Assembly: GCA_010909165.1 (NCBI GenBank) | Contig: VJWM01000305.1 | Span: forward strand, 33,411 to 97,410 | Length of the DNA stretch: 64,000 bases | Direction of reading: 5' to 3' | DNA from: Anthoceros angustus | Taxonomy: Eukaryota > Streptophyta > Anthocerotopsida > Anthocerotales > Anthocerotaceae | Part shown: piece after piece, positions 56,201 to 64,000 of the stretch | How the letters are laid out: every line of letters starts with the position of its first letter | How positions within the stretch are numbered: position 1 is the stretch's first letter | The notes under the pieces: generated by a model | Database searches by the model: none | Told to the model about the DNA's origin: nothing | What the model saw: only the letters and a program-made list of their open reading frames with translations | Translations under genes and position numbers: made by a program

Positions 56201-57235
56201 TTTGGCTTAGTACTGATCTCAGCTGTCCTGTAAAGCCTTACATTCTCTGTCTCCTTCACCAGGCTATTTCAGCTCTCACCGAGAACACCAGTTTGTCGAG
56301 TCCTCTATTGAGCCGCTTCGATATGGTTCTTGTGCTTCTTGACACAAAGAATGCAGAGTGGGACAGCACTGTTTCATCACATATTCTTCATGAGGTAGAA
56401 GTTTGACTGATCAACTATGTTTCACTTTTGTGCTAAAGACAGTAAGGATTTCAAGTACCCTAAATAGCCAATGGCAACTTTCAGCACTGCTCGGATAAGA
56501 TAAAGAGGGGTGGCACCCCATGGACACTGGCAGCGTTACGAAGGTACCGTTCACAGGGTTGAGGCAACGGCTGCTTGATTCTTAGCACTTAATGAAAGGT
56601 TGACCCATTCCGTTTATGACAGCTACATCCAATACGTGAAGGAGATGTTCCAGCCTAGATTAACAAAAGAGTCTGAGAAGGTTCTGGTGACCTACTACCA
56701 GCTGCAGAGGAGGAACGGGCGAGAACATGCAGGTTTTGATCACACAACTGCCTATTCCGTCCCGTGTGTATGAGAGGACCCAAGACACAAGACCACAGAG
56801 TGTGTACTTCTAGACTATTTAAAGGACATGTGATTGAGTCTTGGATTTTAAAAGCAGATTGACATGTGCAGCTAGGACAACACTCCGCATGCTGCAAAGC
56901 TTGATCCGGCTGGCACAAGGTGAACGCCTTGTTGAAAATCGTGGTTTAATTGTGGTCCCCTGCTTCAACAAACCGTAGCAACACTGTTGTTGAGATTCAA
57001 AGGTCGGTGTTGCTGGTGTAGAGATTTCTAAACTTTCTGATTTTCGCTTTTTCTTATCTGTCTCTCAGCACATGCAAGGCTTATGTTTAGGCAACAAGTG
57101 TTGGAAATGGATGCAATAGCAGCAGTTGCTTGTGTGGAGCTGTCCATGACTACATGTAGTTTATTTGATGGAGCGCCACTTACATTGAATGCATTCTTCA
57201 CCAACACACCTGATGAAGATTGTATCCTTGCTTAG
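53237..57235 (+). CDS. MCM9: MCM9-like DNA helicase
   Basis: A spliced gene of about 19 exons coding for roughly 640 residues, the usual plant MCM9 size. MCM9 pairs with MCM8 in a hexameric helicase used in homologous recombination and fork repair. Exons with in-phase junctions: 53237-53394, 53504-53606, 53688-53787, 53964-54102, 54184-54250, 54376-54547, 54745-54844, 54977-55074, 55167-55232, 55363-55455, 55530-55646, 55757-55829, 55941-56007, 56086-56167, 56273-56400, one ending 56543, 56623-56732, 56872-56919, 57069-57235. Motifs: [11 protein letters not shown], zinc-site [17 protein letters not shown], Walker A GDPGTGKSQ (codon split by a 74-base intron), Walker [11 protein letters not shown], sensor-like NPKGAYDP, arginine finger [10 protein letters not shown]-terminal [20 protein letters not shown]. 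All catalytic motifs are intact. The start of the exon ending 56543 and the exact 3' end are uncertain; a donor at about 57223 could extend it. Confidence 0.93.
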
Positions 57236-58060
57236 AGAAGCGTAAGGTTTGTTCTTTCGGCACATGACACTAATATTTCTTGCAAGTTATCACTTGACTG
57301 AGATGCCAGACCTTAAGGGTAGGCACTTCGTGCTTTCTGAGCTTCAATTGGTGTGATCGTGGTTGTTCCTTGGCGGAGAAAATGGGCAAGAATGGGATCC
57401 GGTAAGTTGGTTAGCTGTGCAAGCGCATGTACACGTCTGCCATTTGCGCAGGAAGTGTATAGAACTTGATTTGAGGAAGAGTCATGTGAGGGGCAGACCT
57501 CCTGAGGAGGTCAAGATGAGGGTTTGGGGAAGATTTTTCCCTCCTTTGCCCGGGGGAGATTTTTCCTCCTTTGCCCAAGATAGTTTGAGTAGTGAACAAC
57601 GAGAACAATATTGCCAACAAGTGTGTGTTGATTGGTAGAGATGTTGCTAGCCATTAATGGCAATGAAGGTCTTGTCTGAGTCCTCAGGGTATTTAGCGAG
57701 GAGGCTCAGCTGTTGTTTCCCAGCTCTCTAATCCGATTCTGAAATGAACTGTCTTGTTAAGAAAGCAGCTGTTTAGTATCCGCAACAGTTACTCAAGTGG
57801 GATTCTCATGCGTTCCTGTCCGTTGTAGAAGAAGCATTCGATGTCCAACCCTTAGCCACGCTGAAACGATGAGGTCTATTTAACAGGCCATAATGTATTG
57901 CAGACATTTCAAACCGCGTTTTGGTCAAACGGGAACGTTGTTTTGCCCCGGATTCAGGTTCGGTATGAGGGAAGTCTGTCCCCGAGCCTCCTACCCAACC
58001 CAGTAAGCAAAAGGGCCTGCCACGAAACGGCAATCGCGAGGCGCCGTTTGGCGGGCTGGA
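57236..58060. other. MCM9 3' flank, no further gene recognised
   Basis: A 91-residue plus frame (57363-57638) contains RFFPPLPGGDFSSFAQDSL and SSEQREQYCQQVCVDW but matches nothing I know; it could include the MCM9 3' UTR. At 57.52-57.58 kb the words GATTTTTCCTCCTTTGCCC are repeated in tandem with a small difference. Confidence 0.35.
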
Positions 58061-58065
58061 GCTGT

Positions 58066-58178
58066 TTTAGATGTGTGTCCAAATGGCCTAGGCCAAATAC
58101 ACACATTTATAAGAACGTCGTGATTAAGCATGCTGCGCTTAGATCGGTATTTAGATGGGGTGCTTAAAGGGAGTGGAT
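58066..58178 (-). repeat. Inverted repeat flanking gene pair, right copy
   Basis: Reverse-complement partner of 50152-50262. Its hairpin (TGTGTGTCCAAATGGCC/GGCCAAATACACACA) is more symmetrical than the left one and is centred on CCTAGG. The end away from the hairpin again carries GTGCTTAAAGGGAGTGGATG, part of gypsy RT coding. Confidence 0.8.
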
Positions 58179-58189
58179 GTCCTTGGTGC

Positions 58190-59165
58190 AAGTAGCTTAG
58201 CCACACCAAGATACAAGTCGTTAAGTACCAAGTTCCATGACGAAAATCTGTCTTAAGTGGACTTAAATCAAATTCTTCTTCATTCTTCTTCTGTTTGCCG
58301 TTTTTTGTTGTTAGTTCACCCTCTGTCATTAGTGGACTTAAATCTGTCTTTAGTGGACTTAAATCAAATTCTTCTTCTTCTTCTTCTGTTTGCCGTTTTC
58401 TGTTGTTAGTTCACCCTCTTTTTTTCTCGAAACGGTAAGACTTATATCTTTATGTTCTGTTCTTTATGTTCTGTTTTTCTTCCCGGGTCATCCGCAAACC
58501 TCGAGAAACCAAACGTGCAAAGTCTGTATGGAGGTCCAAACGGTGTAGGATCGAATACCCTTATTATTTTTTGTGTCAAGCCTTGTTATTATTCTTTGTG
58601 TCAAGCCTTGTTATTATTCTTTGTGTCAAGTTGTAAACCAGACGTCCAGCAACATACCTGCATCTTAGATTTCAAAATCACCACGAGACACGACCTCCGT
58701 GGTGTTCTGCAGTTGCAACTGTCAGGACTAAAAGATAAAAACCTCGGGATAAACCTTCGATTCTTACTGTGAAAATTTCCGAAATACATCAAAAGATAAT
58801 TTCCTAAATCAGATTCTTACTCGATGGGACATGTTGCAGCCATGAATCAGAGTGTCCAACAAAATGTTCAGGACTACCCATAAGTTCTTTGAGGCTTTGA
58901 TGCCAGGACATTGGCATCTCAGGCACGACGGGAACCAAAACCTCAACAATATTCCAGAAAGCAGAGCTGACCGACATGTGTACCACCAGCCAAAAGGCTC
59001 CCGGTGGTTGAAGCCTTCAACCAGTGGAACCAGAAACAAGAAAAAAAGCAGGGTATACTAGCCCCAGTAGAGGAACCGCCTAGCTAATTCATGGTGTCCG
59101 CCACTCCAGGCTCATGGGCCATGTGAGGTCGCTTCTTGTGACGGTTAATCCTGCATTAGGTACAA
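58190..59165. other. Intergenic region with local tandem repeats
   Basis: Two copies of an about 80-base unit (from GTGGACTTAAATCAAATTC through GTTGTTAGTTCACCCTC) at 58257-58330 and 58340-58420, and about three copies of a 25-base unit (TTATTATTCTTTGTGTCAAG) at 58560-58640. No coding motif on either strand. It probably includes the DUF1191 gene's 3' flank. Confidence 0.6.
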
Positions 59166-59171
59166 ACAAAC

Positions 59172-60074
59172 CTAAGCAACATAATCATCTTCAAGGATAG
59201 GTCTCGTGCGGCTCGCTGCAGCTGCAGGCGCTCGGCTGTTGCCAATCAAAGCTGTCTGCAGAGTCTCTCCGCGGTCCGCAATACCCTGCATCTTCTTGAT
59301 CTTAGCACTGTTCACCATTCCATGTCCAACTAGAGCCAGGAGTCCCAGAAACAGCAACAAACCCAGCACTCCAACAACAGTGCCCACAGCTATCTTCCAC
59401 GCATCCGAGGTCTGTGAGCGTGCAACGGCTGACAGCTGTGAAGGGGATAATACAGAAAAATCTCCTAGATGATCGTAGGAACACGTCCCTGAAAACATCG
59501 TGGTATCAGCGACAATGCCCGGTGAGCTGTTGCTAAAAGAAGCACATAGAGAACCGCTTCCAGTGAAAGCAGGATCCAACCGAACAATAATACGATCCTG
59601 TGTAGCGATGACACTCAGCTCGGGGAGCTGCTCCGTGCTAGTGAGATTGGCAGCATCGTAAACCAAAATACCGACTACCGGACCCGAGTTATACCCAGGT
59701 GGAAGGGAAGAATTGAAAACAGAAACGTTATTGAACTTCCTGTAGACTAAAACCACACTCCGAAGGGTCTCATTCACAACCACACCAGTAGGGATGCTGA
59801 ACTCATTGAAGACGAAGCCACGTCTCCGTAGACTGCCAGTTCTCAACCGGACTGCCTGCACGGTAATATCCAGCATATCCGGTGGTAGTGACACATTGAA
59901 GATAGTTCCTGTCTTGGGATGCCTGAAAGCCTTGAATGCATAACTCTGGATCAAGGAGTTATTCAGGACCGCGAGATCACTTCGTACAGCTACGGTGGCC
60001 CTCATTGTCAGCGGTTCCAAGAGATCAGCGTGAGCTGCCGAGATGACTGACAGTAGCATGAGCACTAAAATCAT
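59172..60074 (-). CDS. DUF1191 family type I membrane protein
   Basis: An intact single-exon gene of 300 residues, by choosing the ATG at 60074. The open frame extends to 60386, but the added residues are Cys/Pro-rich without conservation, and the internal ATG opens directly on a signal peptide (MILVLMLLSVISAAHA). After it comes the DUF1191 ectodomain: PLTMRATVAVRSDLAVLNNS, FRHPKTGTIFNVSLPPDMLD, GVVVNETLRSVVLVYRKFNN, several N-x-S/T glycosylation sites. One transmembrane helix (TVVGVLGLLLFLGLLALVGH) lies near residues 222-241, followed by a basic cytosolic tail with KIKKMQ and an acidic end EDDYVA. The function of the family is unknown; known members are plant proteins predicted at the plasma membrane or secretory pathway. 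No close regulatory motif identified. Confidence 0.9.
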   Translation of the reverse strand: MILVLMLLSVISAAHADLLEPLTMRATVAVRSDLAVLNNSLIQSYAFKAFRHPKTGTIFNVSLPPDMLDITVQAVRLRTGSLRRRGFVFNEFSIPTGVVVNETLRSVVLVYRKFNNVSVFNSSLPPGYNSGPVVGILVYDAANLTSTEQLPELSVIATQDRIIVRLDPAFTGSGSLCASFSNSSPGIVADTTMFSGTCSYDHLGDFSVLSPSQLSAVARSQTSDAWKIAVGTVVGVLGLLLFLGLLALVGHGMVNSAKIKKMQGIADRGETLQTALIGNSRAPAAAASRTRPILEDDYVA

Positions 60075-60745
60075 GTAACAACCTTTCAAATGTCTCGCGT
60101 CCGGCAGCCCCTTTCTGCATAAGGAAGCTCCGACCACTGGGCTTTTACATTCTTGAATCTGGAAGAACAGGCACAAGATCGGCCACCGGAGACCTGGCCA
60201 TGAAACGCCTCCGGCATATCCAGCACATGCACACTGGTGCGCAAAGAGAAAAAGATGCGGAGACAGATAGGAGAGGCAAGGCAGCAAACGGGAAGGGCAA
60301 CCTCGGAGCCCCATGCACTGGCAGGAAGCTAGCAAGCTGCTAGTCAAAACAGAGGTGATACCCCCGCCAAGGACGTCGCCCGCCATAACCGCATTGGATC
60401 ACGCCTTCGTAGAGCCAACCTCGGCCGTGAAACTCTAAGCTCGAGGGTAGACTCTAGGTGGCCGGAGGCCGCACATGGACAGCCACCTTTTTTGGCACTC
60501 AAACGGCACACTTTCTCGGTGCACAGTGGGCGGGCATAATCAAAACAGCGGGGAAGCAAGTAAAAGCAAATACATAGGTAAGTCCATGTTTGCTCTATCT
60601 ATCTATCTATCACTTTGGACCAAACCTAACCAGGTGTACGGCAGGCGTACCATGGACTACCGAAGACGTCAGGGGGCCACCAAGGATTTTTATCGAGGGT
60701 GACATAAAACGTTTTCTGCCGCATACGACACGAAAATTTCTTATG
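60075..60745. other. Upstream region of DUF1191 gene
   Basis: Contains the long leader frame upstream of the chosen start and a short (CTAT)n run at about 60594-60611. No TATA box with a convincing position was seen. Likely promoter and 5' UTR. Confidence 0.4.
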
Positions 60746-60814
60746 TGACACACTTGATGACATCAGCCGCGGGTGCTGCCCCCCCATATACCGATGTCAT
60801 CAGAAGGTGTGTCA
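60746..60814. repeat. Imperfect inverted repeat (hairpin)
   Basis: TGACACACTTGATGACATC at 60746-60764 pairs with GATGTCATCAGAAGGTGTGTCA at 60793-60814, leaving a 28-base loop. The size resembles the end of a small non-autonomous DNA element or a folded leader. Only one copy in the window. Confidence 0.6.
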
Positions 60815-61300
60815 AGAATCTTTTTAAGGTGCGATACACATGGTTTTCTTTCTTAGGGTTGTCAGAGCATCGGCCCTTGCACATTCTCACAAGCACCCAT
60901 CTGGCCGTCAGTATGTCGTCAACAAACCGTCACCAGGCCTGTGTGGCAGATAGCCTAGAGCATCCATCCAAGCCTCGTGCGACTGCAAAGCCGGATGATG
61001 CTGCAATTGGGAGGATTACCTCACGGATGAAGACCACACATTTGACCAAAAACAAAGCCACCATTGGGCTCATGCCTCAATTCGACACATATAAGAATTC
61101 CACACGGTCAGCGCTCGCACCTCATGGTGGGAGCGCACAAAAGAATTCTCTACATCCTACACCCCACTCAATCCCGAAAGAGCCTCAAAGCTTGTCCGCA
61201 AGTCCCTCGCACCTCGCGCACCACAGCCCGGAGCCAGAGCAGGGTGATCGCTGTCTACGCTCACGGTATGGCTTTAGCCTCCGTCCACTCCTGGAGGTAT
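60815..61300. other. Unassigned stretch
   Basis: A 187-residue plus frame (60745-61308) crosses it, rich in Ser/Pro/His with no recognisable domain and no minus-strand counterpart. I do not call it a gene. Confidence 0.3.
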
Positions 61301-62850
61301 TCGGGTAATGCCTCCCATCTACTCCTGCACTCCTTGTAGAGTTTCATCAGTGCCATGTGCAACCGATACATGTTTGGGAGGAAGTCCATGTCCTCCAAGC
61401 TCTTTGCATATGCATTGTCCCTTGCCATATGCGCTCCCAGACAACCCATGCTAGTGCCCCCACACTAATCAGGGCCCCTTGGCTGCACATCTCGGAGGGA
61501 TGCAACCCTCATCCCTAATAATGCAAAAGAACTCACACACATGCAAATTACGGTTTCTCACCTCGGCCGCTAGCTCAATGGCACCTGCAGCATCTTGCCA
61601 TGTTCATGACATCGTGGGCCACCGACGTCGAACTCCCCACCATCGTCCTCTACAACTCCATATGATGGTGGCTGCACCCACCCTTGTAGCCACGCCTCTT
61701 CCTGGAATGTTATTGCATGAATGTGCTTGGGGATGTCTATGTTGGCAGCCCTAATCTTCCGCACCAGGTGCCTATTCCACACCTACCTCCAACGTTCAAG
61801 CTCCACCCTCATCGTGGGCATGAAGCTGACATGGAGCGAATGGATGTGCCATGGGTTGGTGATATCCAATTCGCTTGCCCTAACCATATCCACCATGTAC
61901 CCCTTGTACAGGTTCACCCACTTCTCCCCCAAGGATTGCTAGAAATGTTCAATCCTCTACAGCAAGGCCGCATTCACTCCCTTGACCATCTTTCATCGCA
62001 GACAAGGGCAACGAAGACCATGCACCAAATTTTTACCTGGTTGTGTACCGAGGGGCCGTGGATGAAGTTGCTTCCATGTGCCCTTGGCCTCACTAGGTTC
62101 ATATCTGCCTCTATTAGGTTGTGCTCTGCTGCATAATCCGACCGAATGCGCTGCATATGCTCAAACTTCCTCACTACATCCACATAGGCGTTATAAATCG
62201 TCGTGCCCCGCTTGTTATCCTCTAGTACTAACCATGGGACGTAATGGGTTGCCCCATCTATGGCCCCATGGACTCTGAAAAAGAATGGTACATCTTGTAT
62301 AAGTTGCGCACCACAGAACCACATCCACCCGTCACCAAATGCAGTCACAACTCCTGCAATCACTCCCAATGCGATCCTACGAACATCACACACAGCCCCG
62401 ATTGCTACAAGCACTTACAATCCATATGCCGCATGTACATGGGCGTCGCATTGGTGTACTGCACGCAGCGGATGCGGATTGTTGACCATCGGTCCACGTG
62501 CTCCGGCTGCATCAAACGTAGCATCTCCGTGACATGCCTCCTAGGGATTTCGATTCCGTCGAGTTGTAGCTCTGCCTACACAACTTGTATTCCAGCGTTC
62601 ACGCCATGCCGTGTGATGGGCATGTGCGTGGAAATCAAAGTGCACACCTCCTCCGCAGACAGCCTCCCATACAACCCACGACGTCCGTGTGCCGATGTAG
62701 GAGCCTCGTCACCGTGCTCAAGCTGCAACCAATGGCCTTCTTGATTGCAAGTGCTACACCGCCAACTCGTATACCGCTTCTGGTGTCAACCATGCGTGCT
62801 GGAAGGCCCCTCTCCTTGCAACCCCTCCTCTCCCCCTTGTAAACGATCTG
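61300..62850 (-). pseudogene. Integrase-core (DDE-type) transposon protein, decayed
   Basis: A minus-strand frame of 146 residues (61974-62414) shows the order of an integrase catalytic core not of LTR type: FFFRVHGAIDGATHYVPWLV, then IYNAYVDVVRKFEHMQRIRS and SDYAAEHNLIEADM, then GSNFIHGPSVHNQ. This pattern (H-G-x-I-D-G; R-x-D-x-x-x-E-N; G-x-S-V-H-N-Q) is known from an integrase-core domain family seen mostly in animal, fungal and protist genomes. Upstream (62.4-62.85 kb) other frames give helix-turn-helix-like text (EIPRRHVTEMLRLM). Downstream frames 61570-61782 and 61261-61449 continue it. Two or more frameshifts; the second acidic residue context (SDYAAEHN) is altered from the usual D-x-G-x-E-N. 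Confidence 0.65.
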
Positions 62851-63600
62851 GTATTGGAAACTCCCTGTTGGATTGTGTCTTTGAGTGATTTTTTGTTTTT
62901 TTTGTTAAGTTTGGTGTCAAGAAGAGCTAGGTTATGAGTAGGAAGGATATTTATAGTAGAAAGTGTCCTTGGCCTATGAGTTTTGGGGTTGTTTCGGGTT
63001 AAATAATAATCGGTCCTTGGACTATGAACTCGATACTCCTTGGCCTTTGGTCTTGGAATATTTAATAAAAGGCCTATATATGGGAGGGGTCCCCATATTT
63101 GGCGTGAGGTCCGAGGCTAGAGGTCGAACCAACCGCCAGAGTTGAACGTGTGTGGTCACGATCGGGACTATGTTTCAAGACGGTTGGCGAACCGGGCGGT
63201 CGTGGAAGGAAGGAGCGGTCATGGAAGAAGAAGTGGTAGCGAAGCCGGGTAGGCGAGAGTTTCCGGGAAATATAACCCTAAGGGAACTCGAAAGGCACGA
63301 GGCGCGGGCGGGGTAGCTCCAGACGATCTCGACAGGCACGAGCTCGCACGAGGTCAGAAGGGGTGCCCGTTCCAATCTCGGCATCCTCCCATACCGCCAT
63401 AAGTGCGTCCTCAACATGCATGGCGACACCGGACTTGGGTTTGGCCGATCAACTCCTGCTACGGTGGTCGCTGATCCTCACGTCTTCGGGGCTTTGGCGA
63501 GCACACTTCGCCAAATGCCGCTGGTAATCTTGACATAGTTTATCAAAATCTCCATTGCCTTGACGAGGTTGGATAAGGGCACGCATAGTGTCCAAGGTTG
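62851..63600. other. Unassigned repeat-like sequence
   Basis: AT-rich start with TATTTATAGTAGAAAG (62.95 kb) and CCTATATATGGGAGGGG (63.07 kb), both TATA-like, and three uses of TTGGCCTATG/TTGGCCTTTGG-like words. From 63.17 kb the composition turns GC-rich, with no motif. Probably another LTR remnant. Confidence 0.35.
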
Positions 63601-63604
63601 CTTG

Positions 63605-63857
63605 TGATGAGAATCAATAGCTCTTAGATAGAAGAGAAACAATGGAATGAATTGATTAATGAGTAAAGTACAAGCCTTTAAATAGGGTGGTTGGGTGGTT
63701 ACAACAATATGTTGTTGTAACCATAAGTGGTTGCAACCATAAGTTGTTGCAACTATAAGTTGTTGTAACAACTAACTACCCAAAGCCCTAGCTCTAAATT
63801 AATGTTTGAGTAATGAGGCCCTAATGAATAGTGCCCTAAGCTAGACCTATTTCATCA
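63605..63857 (-). repeat. LTR of a Copia-like element continuing off the window
   Basis: 253 bases bounded by TGATGA at 63605 and TCATCA at 63857, i.e. TG...CA with 6-base inverted ends. On the minus strand the purine tract GAGTGGGAG (63858-63866) precedes it, so it is the 3' LTR of a minus-strand element whose body lies to the right. A TATA-like CTATTTAAAGGC is near 63.68 kb. Size and architecture match the 251-base Copia-3 LTR, but the sequence differs. Confidence 0.7.
63695..63778. repeat. Short GTTGCAACCATAA-type repeats in the LTR
   Basis: About five units of a GTTG(C/T)AAC(C/T)ATAAGT word in a row. Because GTTGCAAC and GTTGTAAC are palindromic or nearly so, the stretch can fold on itself. 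It lies upstream of the TATA-like word on the element strand, where LTR enhancer repeats are expected. Confidence 0.75.
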
Positions 63858-64000
63858 CTCCCACTCACTATGAATGTAGGGGTGAATTCTAGCTTCAAAA
63901 TGAGGTCTAAATAGATAGACTCCCACTTAATCAAAAGTTATAAGCCTAAGAAAATGCTAAAAAACTTAAGCTTTTGATGAACAATAAGCAAAATAGAAAA

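Noticed and set aside
57363-57638. Separate gene downstream of MCM9
   Set aside because: No recognisable domain and contains a local sequence duplication; more likely MCM9 3' UTR or chance frame.
60075-60386. Longer N-terminus for the DUF1191 protein (404 residues)
   Set aside because: The extra 104 residues are Cys/Pro-rich and would bury the signal peptide that begins at the ATG ending at 60074.
60745-61308. 187-residue plus-strand frame
   Set aside because: Low-complexity composition, no domain, begins inside a hairpin repeat and overlaps the integrase-core remnant; likely chance.
1-64000. tRNA or rRNA genes
   Set aside because: I saw no cloverleaf-like sequence with A and B boxes; the tRNA-like words are retroelement primer-binding sites.

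Overview
The window is nuclear DNA of a plant or close plant relative. A divergently arranged ERLIN-like gene and MCM9 helicase gene, both with short spliced introns (about 65-180 bases where both splice sites can be placed), and a single-exon DUF1191 membrane protein gene sit beside a large block of nested LTR retrotransposons. DUF1191 is a plant family; the short introns and roughly balanced base composition would fit a seedless land plant or streptophyte alga, but I cannot name the species. No bacterial, organellar, rRNA or tRNA genes were seen.

Layout. 1-2.4 kb: minus-strand Ty3/gypsy-like gag/zinc-knuckle/protease debris containing a 0.75 kb direct duplication. 2.4-17.6 kb: plus-strand copies of a repeated gag-like module (globular domain, then a tract of 14-base palindromes CCTACCATGGTAGG, then a charged coiled coil). 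This block is split at 2714-8793 by a complete but decayed Copia element with 149-base LTRs, PBS, PPT and a 5-base target duplication. 17.9-18.7 kb: a Copia RT fragment. 18.8-25.3 kb: a second minus-strand Copia whose 5' LTR is reduced to 20 bases. 25.3-33.3 kb: the module block again, on the opposite strand, forming an inverted duplication with 10.5-17.6 kb. 34.3-37.2 kb: a gypsy LTR-like region, a tRNA-Asp-type PBS and gag. 37.6-42.6 kb: another module copy and a minus-strand gypsy integrase/RT remnant. 43.0-47.4 kb: a third Copia, plus strand, with nearly full gag-pol but several stops. 47.4-50.3 kb: Copia and gypsy fragments.

50.9-60.1 kb is the gene island: ERLIN (minus), MCM9 (plus) and DUF1191 (minus). 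ERLIN's last coding exon lies in a 104-base unit present three times. The ERLIN-MCM9 pair is flanked on both sides by inverted copies of one roughly 105-base repeat. 61.3-62.9 kb holds a decayed integrase-core (DDE-type) gene unrelated to the LTR elements, and 63.6-63.9 kb a 253-base LTR whose element continues past the window end.

Functionally, ERLIN would act in the ER membrane, MCM9 in homologous recombination and replication-fork repair, and the DUF1191 protein at an endomembrane or the cell surface. They are neighbours, not a pathway. Everything else is mobile-element sequence in several layers of nesting.
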